DNA of 64,000 nucleotides from NCBI RefSeq assembly GCF_009730915.1, contig NC_052480.1:496001-560000 (forward strand), read 5' to 3'. Below are positions 24,150 to 40,439 of the stretch, one piece after another. A program made the position numbers and the translations under genes. The stretch's first letter is position 1. Each line of letters begins with the position of its first letter. A model generated the notes under the pieces. It ran no database searches. It was not told the DNA's origin and saw only the letters and a program-made list of their open reading frames with translations. Origin of the DNA: Dioscorea cayenensis subsp. rotundata. Lineage: Eukaryota > Streptophyta > Magnoliopsida > Dioscoreales > Dioscoreaceae.

Positions 24150-24733
24150 ATAAATATTGTTAATTATATTGCTGATCTTATCAACTAACAGAAACTTTTT
24201 CCAATGAACCCAACTTTAGAATTCAATAAAATTTGGAAGTTGGAAGTGGGGACATGTGATATTGTTTATTTTTCTTCATGACAAACAATTGGATGAAATG
24301 GACTGGAAATGGCAAAAGATTGATTGGTACCAAAAAAGTTATAGAGATGAGAGTACACTGAGAAAGATTTTTCTGAACAAATGGCTCAAAGTTGGGAGTT
24401 CAAGAACATGTGAAAATTGTTCTTTAACCTTCCACCTTTTTTTTCTGAGTACTTTAGTTTGTGAGATATCAATTCATTTTCTAATAAAAGAAAAAGATGA
24501 CAAGATAAATATAAACAATTGGTTTGGTTGTGTTGCAAGTCTATTACACTTTTGAATTTAATTTTTCAGAAATAGTTGAACAAAAAAAATAAAATCTAAT
24601 TCTGGCATTTCCCACGGAGAGACAATTTGGTAGCTTAAATGAAGGAACAGACATGAACAAGGTGATTGCTCATTGACCTTTTTTGTTTTCTTATGTTTGC
24701 ATGTGTTCTTGTTGTCCTCTTTGTGAATAAAAG

Positions 24734-24770
<37 letters not shown>

Positions 24771-24833
24771 TTAAGAAAACAAAGACTTTTTTTGTGTTAG
24801 TGTAAACATTGAAACAGAAACAAAAGATAAACT

Positions 24834-24992
24834 CAATAATGCACTTGTAATTGCACTTTGTTGGATGTTTAAATCTGGTTGGGGATTCAGTAATTTGGAT
24901 TGCATTTTATATAAAAAGTCATCTCCAAGATGAGTTAATTAATTTTGAACATTGTTAATCTTAATCACACTCCATTAGCATCCTTAATGGAT
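24834..24992. repeat. 150-base dispersed duplication, copy 2
   Basis: It starts caataatgcacttgtaattg and includes GATGAGTTAATTAATT, as copy 1 does. About 830 bases separate the two starts. Confidence 0.75.
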
Positions 24993-25635
24993 TAGCTAAT
25001 CTAATGATTATCAAACAAATGACATTCTTATTGGTTTAAAGTTTGCATTTTTATTGATGAATAGATAGACAAGTGTCTTCCTTATAGCCAAAACAAAGTT
25101 TGAAAAGTTTAATTTAAGATTACTTGGATGGTGGTATCTTTTCCACCGGTGCAAATTTATTATTGAGTTTTAGTTGGAGAACCACATAGATTCTCAACTA
25201 CGTTGTGATAAAGATTTTGTTAAACATTACCTCTAATGTATTAAATGTTTATTTTTGCTCAATGTGGATATAAATTATGTAAATTTTATATTTCACATTC
25301 TTATTTAAAAATGAGCCAAAATTGAGATAATTTTTTTATAAGGAAAAATTGAGATAAATTTGATTTGCAAAATAAAAAAAAAGAAGCTATTAAATATAGA
25401 GATAAAACTATTATTGGTGTTTAGAATATAATTGTTTAATGTAAAGACCAGTTAGATTTTTTTATAAAAATAAGTGTATGATTTTGGTGTTTGGTGCGAG
25501 AAATACAAATTTTGAAAAATTGCTTACTTTCCCCGAGTTAGTATTTTAGTTTCCTCCAATTTAAAAATGGAGTGTTTCATCCAATAACTTATCCAAATTT
25601 ATAATAATAATAATAATAATAATATATATATATAT

Positions 25636-25711
25636 ATATTTAAAATAGATGTATAATATTGTTTGAGAATATTTCAAGTAATAATTATGAATCTTTTTAA
25701 AAATATAATTG

Positions 25712-25748
<37 letters not shown>

Positions 25749-26300
25749 AGAATATTTCAAGAAACAATTATGAATCTTTTTAAAAATATTATTGCGCTTA
25801 AACATTAGTTTACATTGATTATGACATTAGTAATAGAAATGTTTAATTGCATTCATTAATTTTGTCTGTACATATATTTTAACCGTCTTGAGAACATTTT
25901 AAGAACCAATTATGAATCCTTTTAGTATATTATATATTCCACTTGAATATTTGTTTGCATTAATTATCACATTAGTAATAGAAAAATTTAATTGATTTCA
26001 TTAATTTTATCTACACATATATTTAAAATAAATGTATAACCTGCCTTAAAAATATTTCAAGGAATATTGATGAATCCTTTTAAAAATATTATTGTAATTA
26101 AATATTTGTTTGCATTAAATATGGCATCAGTAATAGACAGGTTGAATTGTATTTGTTAATTTTGTTTATACATATATTTAAAATAGATGTATAACATGCT
26201 TTGAGAATATTTCACGGACCAATTATGAATCCTTCTAAACATATAATTGTATTTAAATATTTTTTTACATTAATTATGACATTAGTAATTCAAAAGGTAT
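25636..26300. repeat. Degenerate 145-base tandem repeat, about 5 copies
   Basis: The phrases aatatttcaagaaacaatta and ACATTAGTAATAGAAA recur about every 140-148 bases, in units near 25,640, 25,745, 25,890, 26,035 and 26,185. AT runs interrupt the first two. It is non-coding. Confidence 0.75.
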
Positions 26301-27747
26301 CGTTGCATTTATTATTTTTGTATTGAATATTCCATTAAATCTTTCAAAACCAATTATAGTGATTAAAACTTATTTGTTTTGTGGAATATGTATGCCTATA
26401 TAGAATTATATAATCATGATTTTGTTATTTTTACCCAATTTCCAAGTTATATTTGAAAACGAGATTTTGTCTTGGTTTATATGTAAGCAAATTAGAAGAA
26501 ATTGAAGTTATCAAAATATAAAAAATTAAGAAGGAGAGATATTGAAACTTCAAAAACTAAATGTATTTTTAAAAAATATGATAATAATCCTAACGTTAGT
26601 GTTTTTCATTTTAATTTTTTTAATGAGTTGTAGAAAATATTGTAGTATCTATTATTATATAATTAAATTTTATTTATGCTTTCATTTCTCTTCTAAATTT
26701 GTTTTTTGAATGATTTTGCTTGGTATTGCTTCATTTAAATTTGTATTTGATTATTCATATTTTCATAAAATTTCTGTGGATGGTGATATATATAATTTTA
26801 TTAATTAAAATAATTTATTTATATTTTAAATTATGTCTATATGTAATATTGCCTCAAAACAATCTTTAAAATTGTAAAAAAACTGAAGGAAAAGAATTTA
26901 CCTGATAATAATAATAATAACTAAAAAGTTTTTTAGGAAAAAAATGTATGAATGGCGTTAACATTTATATTAGTGTTCATGATGGTTAACTTGTATTATT
27001 TAAAATAATTCTGTAAAAAAAATTCTAATCATGATATTAACAATTTATGAATAAATTCGTCACTATAACAATTACAACTAATGTATATATATATATATAT
27101 ATATAATTTTTATATCTTTAAATGTCCGCAGATGAAGTTTTTGTAAAAGACAAAATGAATATCATTTAATAAAAGATTGGAAACACCATCTATTTTGGCC
27201 TTTAAATATGTATCTCTTGAAAGAAATGAAAAGGTAATCCAAGCACGTTTTAATTTGGAATTGATTTGTTTTATCAAATAAACGAGAAAGTAAATTTAAC
27301 AACATTTTAAATAAAGTCTAGTGTTCTTGCCAACCAACAAAACCCTTTTTCCATGAAAACATGAACCTTGACTTTCTGTACACTTCCCACCATCATCTGA
27401 AGTCAGATCAAGCTCCACCCAAAGTTTGATTTTCATTTTCTTTATATACTGTACATTTACCGTTTCCTAACTTTAAACATAGTTATTTAACTATCAATAA
27501 TCTCTAATCTCCATAAATAATATTCTCACAACTTGATTAAAAAAGAACACCTACCCAAATTAAAGATGAGAAGATATATCATTTCCAGTACCAAATTCAT
27601 TATTATTTTACGGTTTATTTTAGACTTTAATATATTGTATGAACAGTGAACCTGCATATTTATTTCTTACCCACGCGTGAGATCAAAAGTGAGTGGTTCT
27701 AAAGCTAGTGCTGCTGCTCTTTTTCTTTCAAGCTAGTACACAATTTA

Positions 27748-27750
<3 letters not shown>

Positions 27751-27795
<45 letters not shown>
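27751..27795. repeat. (AT)n microsatellite
   Basis: A nearly pure AT run of about 45 bases, 230 bases before the invertase start codon. Confidence 0.95.
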
Positions 27796-27797
<2 letters not shown>

Positions 27798-27943
27798 GGA
27801 AAAGAAAAAAGAAAGAAATTATCAATCATTAATTGGTTGCATGTTTAAGCCATTTATAATATGATTAATAAACTGTTTTAATTATTTATCATAATATTGT
27901 GAGTTTTGAGAACACTCTATAGCTACCAAGTCTTTTCTTTCTC

Positions 27944-27950
27944 TATATAA
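27944..27950 (+). promoter_or_regulatory. TATA box of the invertase gene
   Basis: TATATAA lies 73 bases before the ATG at 28,023, within CTCTATATAAACC. The spacing fits a short 5' untranslated leader. Confidence 0.7.
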
Positions 27951-28022
27951 ACCTCCCCTTGCCTTCTCTTCATCCATCCCTTGTTCACAAGAGCTTCTCC
28001 CTTCTTTTCTTTATAGAAGAGG

Positions 28023-30135
28023 ATGATGGAGAATAGAAAGCTAGCTTTGTTTTTGTTTAATTTTCTAGTTTGGTTTTTGTTTAGTTTGTTAGTGAGAGAT
28101 GGAGTAGTTGAAGCTTCTCATGTAGTTTATGAAGAACTCCAATCTATTTCTCCATCCATAGTTAGTAGTAAACATAGAACTGGTTTTCACTTTCAACCTC
28201 AAAGGAACTGGCTCAATGGTATGATGACCTTCAGTTATTTTTTCTATAATTTTTTTGGTTTTCATTTAAGTCTATTTAATGCATGGATAAGCATCAAGTT
28301 TTATTTGATGCAGTGTGTTTATGTATTTATTGTTTTGCTTCGAAGTTGGAATAGAGTACTGTGCTTTGATATCAATTAATGCAGAGACTTAAGAGCTTCC
28401 CAAAATGTTCTTCTTCTCTTGAGCATTTAATGCTATGGATGACTTAATTGGTTGATGGTGAGACAATTGATGAACATCTTCCTTTTTCCAGGAAGACATA
28501 TGTTTTCTTGGCTTCTTCTTCTCCCATGCATTCTTTCTTTCTTTCTTTCAGAATGTTCTCTTTCTTTATCTCTCTCTCTCTCTCTGAACATATATATACA
28601 AATAGATACTCCATTTCATTGTAATAATATAAAGCCAAACACTAGTTCTTATTGTCTCATCTTTAGAAGCACATATTTCTAACTAAATTTCTTCTTCTTC
28701 TTTGTGTACATTGCTGGCATTTGGGAATCAACTTGACATACAGATCCAAATGGTATTCACCTATACACTTCTTCTTCTTCTTCTTCTTTTATATATATTC
28801 CATGGTTAAATGAATGTTGAATGAATGAACAGGACCAATGTACTACAATGGCATCTACCACCTTTTCTATCAGTACAACCCCAAAGGAGCAGTATGGGGA
28901 AACATAGTGTGGGCACACTCAGTGTCCACAGACTTGATAAACTGGACACCATTAGAACCAGCACTAACACCAACAAAACCATTTGACATTAATGGCTGCT
29001 GGTCAGGCTCAGCCACCATCCTCCCTGGAAACAAACCAGTCATCTTCTACACTGGCGTTGACTCCAACAACATCCAAGTCCAAAACCTTGCTTTCCCTAA
29101 GAACCTTTCTGACCCTTACCTTATAGAATGGATCAAACCAGACTATAATCCAGTCATCATCCCTGATGAATCCATTGAACCAAGCAAGTTCCGTGACCCA
29201 ACCACTGGTTGGTTTGGTCATGACAACCATTGGCGTGTCATCATTGGCAGTAGACACAACCATAGAGGCATGGCCATTATGTATAGAAGCAAAGACTTTG
29301 TTCATTGGATTAAAGCTAAGCATCCTCTTCATTCTGCAAGCAATACTGGTATGTGGGAGTGTCCTGACTTTTATCCAGTGTCTTTGCATGGCAACACTGG
29401 TGTTGATACTTCTCAGTATGGTGATGGCTTCAAACATGTTCTTAAGAATAGCTTGGATGTCACAAGGTGCATGATCATCAAGATATAAATTTTATTATTA
29501 TTTGATTAATTGAATATGTTTACATGGTACTTATGTATTTATATATATATATATATGTATATATATATTGAATGAATGAAATTGCAGGTATGAATATTAT
29601 ACAGTGGGGACATACTACAGGGAGAAAGATAGGTACGTGCCAGACATGACTTCAGCTGATGATCAAAGTGGTTTGAGGTATGATTATGGGAATTTCTATG
29701 CAAGCAAGACATTCTATGATTCTGGGAAGAATAGGAGGATTTTGTGGGGTTGGTCTAATGAGACTGATAGTGTTCAAGATGATGTAGCCAAAGGTTGGTC
29801 TGGGATTCAGGTGAGATCATGCATCTATCACTAGTTAATTAGGTTGTGTTAATATATTGTTTTAATTATATAAATTGTTTTCTTCTTTATTTTGTTTATT
29901 TGTTTGTTTTGATGAAAAAGGCAATACCAAGAGCACTTTGGCTGGATGAGAAAGGTCAGCAGTTAGTGATATGGCCAGTGGAAGAAGTGGAGAATTTAAG
30001 AGGAAAACTAGTTCATATTAAGAACAAGGAACTCAAGTATGGTGAAATGTTTGAAGTCCAAGGAATAATGTCTTCACAGGCTAGTACTGAGTATTTATAA
30101 ATAATTAAGTTCAAAGCTAAAAAACAAACAAAAAT

Positions 30136-30166
<31 letters not shown>

Positions 30167-31161
30167 TAACTTAATTTGTTGTATTTATTATTATTATTTT
30201 TTTTATACAGGCAGATGTGGAGGTGAGTTTTGAAGTAACAGGACTAGAAAAAGCAGAAATATATGATCCAACTTGGGAAGATCCTCAAGTGCTTTGTGGG
30301 GAAAAAGGAGCATCAGTGAAAGGAGGAGTTGGTCCATTTGGGCTGCTGGTTATGGCTTCTAGTGGTTTACAGGAACAAACTGGTGTTCTTTTTAGGGTTT
30401 TTAAAGCTCCAAACAAGGATGTGGTCCTACTCTGCCATGATGCTACCAAGTATGTATATATATATAATATATCTATATATATGTTTCTAAATTTCTAATG
30501 GTACAAAATATATATTTCATGAGCACTACTTAGTCTGACACTTGCATCACCGTCCCACTTGTTCTTTTTAGTGCCTTTCTCTTCTTTCACTCTTGATTCT
30601 GTTTAGCATATATATATATATATATATCTGATGAACTATTTCCCAACTTGCCTGCTCACCCTACACTTAGTTTGTTCCCATGTTTGAACATATATACACT
30701 CACCGCTGAGTACTACTACACTACTTAGTAGTTGTCTGACACTGCATTACCATCCCACTTGTATGGTCTTTTTTGGTGGTCTTCTCTTCCACTCTTTTAT
30801 CCTTCCTTCCTTCCATGTCAAAATATAATTATTATTTTATGTTGATAATATAAATTCTTATTTATTTATGAATGAAAATTGAAATAGGTCAACTTTGAAA
30901 GGAGGAGTGTTCAAGCCAAACTTTGCAGGTTATGTGGATGTGGATATAAGAAAGACAGGAAAGTTGTCTTTAAGGACTCTGATTGATGGATCAGTGATTG
31001 AAAGCTTTGGAGCTGGAGGAAGGACTTGTATAACTTCTAGGGTTTACCCAACCTTGGCTGTTGGGAACAATGCTCATCTTTATGTCTTCAATAATGGCCA
31101 ACAGAAAATTAAGGTTTCTCATCTTAAAGCTTGGGAGATGGTCAGACCAACAATGAATTAA
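28023..31161 (+). CDS. Cell-wall invertase (acid beta-fructofuranosidase, GH32), 7 exons
   Basis: It is predicted to hydrolyse sucrose to glucose and fructose in the cell wall. Exons: 28023-28218, 28744-28752, 28833-29466, 29588-29810, 29921-30079, 30211-30449, 30888-31161 (1734 bases, 577 residues). Exon 2 is the 9-base mini-exon that encodes the centre of NDPNG, typical of plant acid invertases. A signal peptide covers about residues 7-24. The catalytic nucleophile is Asp66 in NDPNG (65-69), the transition-state Asp190 is in RDP (189-191), and the acid/base Glu244 is in WECPD (243-247). Pro rather than Val in WECPD marks the cell-wall rather than the vacuolar class. Intron 5 appears to use a GC donor. 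A second ATG lies three bases downstream of the chosen start. Some relatives are fructan exohydrolases, and sequence alone cannot fully exclude that. Confidence 0.95.
28569..28586. repeat. (CT)n tract in invertase intron 1
   Basis: A short TC dinucleotide run inside intron 1. A CTT run lies near 28,768 in intron 2. Confidence 0.85.
30522..30805. repeat. Imperfect 85-base duplication in invertase intron 6
   Basis: 30,522-30,605 and about 30,718-30,805 share ctacttagt..ctgacact and CCATCCCACTTGT followed by a TCTTCTTTCACTC-like end. The duplication lies entirely within the intron and does not touch splice sites. Confidence 0.65.
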
Positions 31162-32313
31162 TCAGTTAGAGATGAATCACTGAAGTTAATCTACATATAT
31201 ATATATATATATATGTTAGGTATTGTTCAGGATTGAGTGTTATCTTGTTAATTAGCATTGGAAAACCTTTGTTGTATGGTTTTTCTGAGTTATGGTATGA
31301 TATATGCAATCACTGTCTTATTAATTATGAGATGTACTGGAAATAAATTATTGTTAGTTTCATTATATCGGTCTGAGGTTGAATTAATTAGAATGGTAAA
31401 CATACTCAATTTTTTTTGGATTTTGAATAAAAGAAAGTATTATCTTGTAAAATAATGCTATATTTATATATATTAGAGTTTCTGAATCTTCTCACCATTT
31501 AAGCTCTGGTTTTAGCAAACAAGATCCGGATTTGAGAGCATGAGAATGAGATGGAACTGAGCGAGTTTTCCCATAATAAATAAAAAATAAGGGAATTAAT
31601 ATGGGCCCTGATTAGTAGAGATTAAGAAGCAGCATTAAGGAATTTAGGCCAGAAATTAACCTTGGCCCATTTTCATGTAAATCATCATCTAAGTTAAGGT
31701 GAAGCAGAAGATGGTTCAACCTGAAGCTTGCTCACTGCTTTCATTAGGATGTGTTTCAAAATGGTCTGAGTTCTATTGTAGCGCATCATCATAGCGAATA
31801 ATAAGGCATGTCAATAGCGGGGAGCTACACACCAGACCGAGAAGGCTGGCCGCCGGCGAGGACATCTGCTGTCTGCTCTCAGGTTATAATAAAAAGGCAC
31901 CGATCAGATCTCTTAAATAAAGAGACGAGTAGAAGAAATAAACGCGTCCTGTGAGTTAAAGTAGAAGCAGAGACCAACAAACCATCTGCATCATTTCAAA
32001 GCCCTATCAAGTAGATATAACATTACCCTTAGTTCATGTTTCTCGCTTTTGCAGAATGTTAAGTGACTCATGCCATCGTAACTCATGCAAACTAAGAGTT
32101 AATGAGATTATGAAATTGTCAAGAAAGACTAAATATTGGAAAAATTAGAGTTCAGATGTGTGATAAAACTAGGAAAATAAACAAAGAATAACAAGGCCTC
32201 ATGAAGGTGTCTTAAAAAACAAAGGTACGCCAAGTCCAGAAGATATGCCAATTAACAAAAATAACAGTCTGAACACAATGAATCCTGAAATACTCGAGAA
32301 AATGATGCAGAGT
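31162..32313. other. Intergenic DNA between convergent invertase and eL40 genes
   Basis: It contains the 3' flanks of both genes and an AT run at about 31,194-31,214. The segment 31,740-31,900 has higher GC, but I see no gene in it. Confidence 0.5.
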
Positions 32314-34005
<1,692 letters not shown>

Positions 34006-34090
34006 CTTCTTCGCTTCGAGTTGGCGGCTCGCTCTCTCTCTCTCTCCCTTTTCTCTTTATCTATCTCTCGATCTTGGACTTCTATGGTTA

Positions 34091-34099
34091 TTAGGGTTT
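34091..34099 (-). promoter_or_regulatory. Telobox of the eL40 gene
   Basis: On the minus strand this reads AAACCCTAA, 86 bases before the start codon. Teloboxes are typical of plant ribosomal-protein promoters. A CT-rich leader (34,032-34,052 as read on the plus strand) lies between it and the ATG. Confidence 0.65.
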
Positions 34100-34537
34100 T
34101 TAGTATGAAATGACTCATATGTCCCTGAATTTTATTTATTTATGCTCCTTTAGTAAAAAGATCAAATTAACCCTAGACAACTAGTAAAAAAGTGACTCAT
34201 ATGTGAAAGATGTTTTTTTTGGGCAAAAGCAAAACATCCTTCTGAAGTTTTTCAATTTTTATCTATTTTTTTAAAAATTAATTATATAAATAAGAGAGTT
34301 ATATCTATAGTTCCAAAAAATAAGTATAATTTCAAAAAAATTATTTTCGTTATTTGATTTATTTTTATTTTAAATTTTTTATGTACCATCTTCAAATGAT
34401 TTGTGTTTTTGTATTTTAAAATGGATAGGGTACATTATTTTTTTATTTAAAAAATAATATGAATAGTTAAGTATAATCCAAAAATCCACTTTGACATATA
34501 TATATATTTTTTATTGGTTAAATTTTTCTAGTGAGTA

Positions 34538-34997
34538 CTTAAATTTTTTTTAAAAAGTGAGTACTTAAATTTGACCTTATATTTTTTAGCATTAATTTTT
34601 TAATTTGTATCAAAATGAAAAACAAGTTTTAATTTCATTTCTCCGACGGGATAATTGAGAGTTTTCGGTAGATTTTTGGTGATGTGGACGTGAACGCCGG
34701 AAACCCAGAACGAACATATCAGCTTCTATATAGACAAAAAAAACACCATATTAGTTAAATGGCTGAATTAACGAGTCAGTAACGTAAACTCCCAGAAAAA
34801 AACACCACATTGGTTAAGTGAACCCAAGACATCCACACACACTTTCTGGTATCCACATCACCAAAAATCCACCGAAAATCCCAATTATTTCGCCGAAAAA
34901 ATAAAAAAAAAATTTGATATTTATTTTGATACAAATTAAAAATTAATGCTCAAATTGATATAAAACCAAACTCAAGTACTCATTAAAAAAAACTTAA
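34538..34997. mobile_element. Foldback element with inverted arms of about 150 bases
   Basis: 34,538-34,690 and 34,850-34,997 are inverted copies. For example, gatttttggtgatgtgga on the left pairs with TCCACATCACCAAAAATC on the right, and the arms also share TTTGTATCAAAAT and GAGTACTT. The loop is about 160 bases. Long inverted ends without a coding region fit a Mutator-like or foldback MITE. I could not define a target duplication. It lies between the eL40 and uS11 genes. Confidence 0.75.
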
Positions 34998-35473
34998 TAT
35001 TTTTGATGAGATATTAACTTACAGAATTTCTAAGAAAATCAACAGATCTCTCATCCATTTTGGGAATACAACAAAGCGCAGTCCTTGAAAGTACATACGA
35101 GCAAAAGCAAATCGTAGGCGTCTAAAACGCAGGCTGTCCATGCAAACACAGCAACTCTAATGTCCTTGAACTTGAAGGATTATTAACATTTCTTTACCTT
35201 GAATATTACTTCCACATAATGCATTAGCAAAACTCCAGTGAAACAATCAGCAATTCATGGCAAAAACAAAAAACAAATTCCCCAAAACTAAGGATTGTCT
35301 ATGAAACTTGAAAAGCAAACCACATGATGGAAATAAAGTTCATAGCCGAAAGGTATTCAACTAATACAGGAGAAATATTGAGACAGTGCAAAATTCCAAC
35401 TCAAATGCTCTAAAACAAGTTCATAACAAAAGAAAATTCCATAATAGCCTCTTGGTGGTGAGGGTGATAGAAG
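34998..35473. other. Intergenic DNA and 3' flank of the uS11 gene
   Basis: Mainly A-rich sequence downstream of the uS11 stop codon. I see no gene or defined repeat. Confidence 0.5.
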
Positions 35474-38009
<2,536 letters not shown>

Positions 38010-38613
38010 GGTTGCAGTGCTAGGATGCCGGCTCTCTGGTCCTCGGCCGCACTATCTCACTCTTCTTCTCGACAGGGAAACCCTAGATTTTGATCCTTTA
38101 TATAGTATTGAGTTTATTAGGGTTTTTATGTTAAATTACTGATATAACCCTGCATTTCAGAGATTTTAATTTTTTGATTTAATAATAAATTGATATTGTT
38201 TTCAGATTTTTTTTTTTTTTCTTTTTAGTGGCTGTGTGTTTTTTATTTTTTAATTTAAAATAATTTTTACAATTCTATTTGTCAATGGATAGGATTATTT
38301 CTGTATAGAATTGTCTGTGGTATAGATGACTTGTATCGATGTACTAAATATTGTAAAAAATAAACTATACAAAAACTTAAAAAATAAATCAATGTTAATG
38401 AGAGTCCTAATGTAACAAAGATTTTAATGAGAAATTAATAATTGAAGAATAATTTGTGAGAGTGTTTATTTGCATTAGCTTGAATTAGCTTTATTCTCAT
38501 GCTTTCAGGTAAAATAAAAAATAAAAAATAAAAATAATTGAAAGAGAAATTATTGCAGATTTTAGAGAATAAATCATATTTAAAATAAGACAAAAAAAAA
38601 ATAAAATTACAAA
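38010..38613. other. uS11 promoter region and intergenic DNA
   Basis: Beyond the telobox and TATA box the DNA is AT-rich, with T and A runs. I see no gene. Confidence 0.5.
38096..38125 (-). promoter_or_regulatory. uS11 promoter: telobox and TATA box
   Basis: On the minus strand AAACCCTAA (38,117-38,125) is followed by CTATATAAAGG (38,096-38,106), about 90-115 bases before the start codon. This is a usual plant ribosomal-protein promoter layout. Confidence 0.65.

Positions 38614-38693
<80 letters not shown>
38614..38693 (-). tRNA. tRNA-Leu-UAG: tRNA-Leu (anticodon UAG)
   Basis: The minus strand folds into a class II tRNA. The acceptor stem pairs GACAGTT with AGCTGTC (one G-T pair), and the discriminator is A at 38,614. 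The D arm contains GGCCGAGTGGTCTAAGGC. The anticodon stem CCAGA/TCTGG holds the loop TTTAGGC, giving UAG. A variable arm GTCCGAAAGGGC and the T arm GTGGGTTCAAATCCCAC follow. There is no intron. A run of T follows within about 20 bases on the transcribed strand, as expected for RNA polymerase III termination. Confidence 0.97.
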
Positions 38694-38750
38694 ACATTAT
38701 GCTTAACTTCAAAATAAAAGTTTACTTAAACTTTTCTACATAACATTAAG

Positions 38751-39750
38751 NNNNNNNNNNNNNNNNNNNNNNNNNNNNNNNNNNNNNNNNNNNNNNNNNN
38801 NNNNNNNNNNNNNNNNNNNNNNNNNNNNNNNNNNNNNNNNNNNNNNNNNNNNNNNNNNNNNNNNNNNNNNNNNNNNNNNNNNNNNNNNNNNNNNNNNNNN
38901 NNNNNNNNNNNNNNNNNNNNNNNNNNNNNNNNNNNNNNNNNNNNNNNNNNNNNNNNNNNNNNNNNNNNNNNNNNNNNNNNNNNNNNNNNNNNNNNNNNNN
39001 NNNNNNNNNNNNNNNNNNNNNNNNNNNNNNNNNNNNNNNNNNNNNNNNNNNNNNNNNNNNNNNNNNNNNNNNNNNNNNNNNNNNNNNNNNNNNNNNNNNN
39101 NNNNNNNNNNNNNNNNNNNNNNNNNNNNNNNNNNNNNNNNNNNNNNNNNNNNNNNNNNNNNNNNNNNNNNNNNNNNNNNNNNNNNNNNNNNNNNNNNNNN
39201 NNNNNNNNNNNNNNNNNNNNNNNNNNNNNNNNNNNNNNNNNNNNNNNNNNNNNNNNNNNNNNNNNNNNNNNNNNNNNNNNNNNNNNNNNNNNNNNNNNNN
39301 NNNNNNNNNNNNNNNNNNNNNNNNNNNNNNNNNNNNNNNNNNNNNNNNNNNNNNNNNNNNNNNNNNNNNNNNNNNNNNNNNNNNNNNNNNNNNNNNNNNN
39401 NNNNNNNNNNNNNNNNNNNNNNNNNNNNNNNNNNNNNNNNNNNNNNNNNNNNNNNNNNNNNNNNNNNNNNNNNNNNNNNNNNNNNNNNNNNNNNNNNNNN
39501 NNNNNNNNNNNNNNNNNNNNNNNNNNNNNNNNNNNNNNNNNNNNNNNNNNNNNNNNNNNNNNNNNNNNNNNNNNNNNNNNNNNNNNNNNNNNNNNNNNNN
39601 NNNNNNNNNNNNNNNNNNNNNNNNNNNNNNNNNNNNNNNNNNNNNNNNNNNNNNNNNNNNNNNNNNNNNNNNNNNNNNNNNNNNNNNNNNNNNNNNNNNN
39701 NNNNNNNNNNNNNNNNNNNNNNNNNNNNNNNNNNNNNNNNNNNNNNNNNN
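38751..39750. other. Assembly gap (1000 N)
   Basis: The run of N is exactly 1000 bases, the size often used for scaffold gaps of unknown length. The real distance between the flanks may differ. Confidence 0.99.
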
Positions 39751-40439
39751 TTTTATTACTAGTAGTTATTTTATATGAATCGAGAGAGTCTTATTAAAGT
39801 AATTTTTTTTGAATTATTTTTAATTTTGTTTAAAGGGAATAATAATTTTTGTAGAAATTAGCAGCATTCAAACAAATTTTAGCATGCTTCATCTTCAGTA
39901 TTTGTGTAAGGTTTTATAAAATTTAAGTATATGTTGAAAAAATGTATTGATGGAATTATTGTTTAAGTTAAAAGATCATACCACAAAAAGCGAATTAAAA
40001 AGCTTCACAATAAGTTATTCCACTTTTTAGATCTAATAGATTTAATGTAATATAACAATAGAAGTAAAGATAAAGGAGATACTATGGTTTTTAGATATAT
40101 GGGGTTTTAATATTAATAATGAGGAAGTATCGTAGTAGAAAAGGAATTATAAGTGTTTTAAAAATTAAAATCTCTTCTTGTCTATATGTAAATATGTTTA
40201 AATTATTTTTATAATTCCATAATTTGTTTAATTTATATTGTTGTGCTTTTTATAATCTTTATAGTTACTCTTGGGTGCAAGTTAAAATATGAAAAAAAAA
40301 ACTAAACCATCTTCTATGAACTAATTATAGCTATAGTACGAAAAACTTTTATGGAGAGTTTATTTTTGCATCAAGTATTAATATAGAGATTTATTAATCA
40401 TAACAAAATTTTAAGATAAATCATCATCATCATCATCAT
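39751..40439. other. AT-rich DNA right of the gap
   Basis: I see no gene. An ATC/ATT run lies at 40,422-40,455. The sequence may belong to the CACTA element whose right end is at 41,216. Confidence 0.4.

Larger units (their letters stand above)
23910..28022. other. AT-rich intergenic DNA with degenerate repeats; invertase promoter at its right end
   Basis: I see no supported gene here. It holds a 150-base segment present twice (24,006-24,149 and 24,834-24,992), about five degenerate copies of a 145-base unit (25,636-26,300), and AT runs near 24,739, 25,720, 27,088 and 27,751. An open frame of 99 codons at 24,256-24,555 has no recognisable family. Confidence 0.6.

Noticed and set aside
24256-24555. 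99-codon open frame between the germin-like and invertase genes
   Set aside because: No recognisable domain, AT-driven composition and no promoter or conservation evidence.
29009-29437. 142-codon minus-strand frame opposite invertase exon 3
   Set aside because: It is an antisense shadow of a well-supported coding exon.
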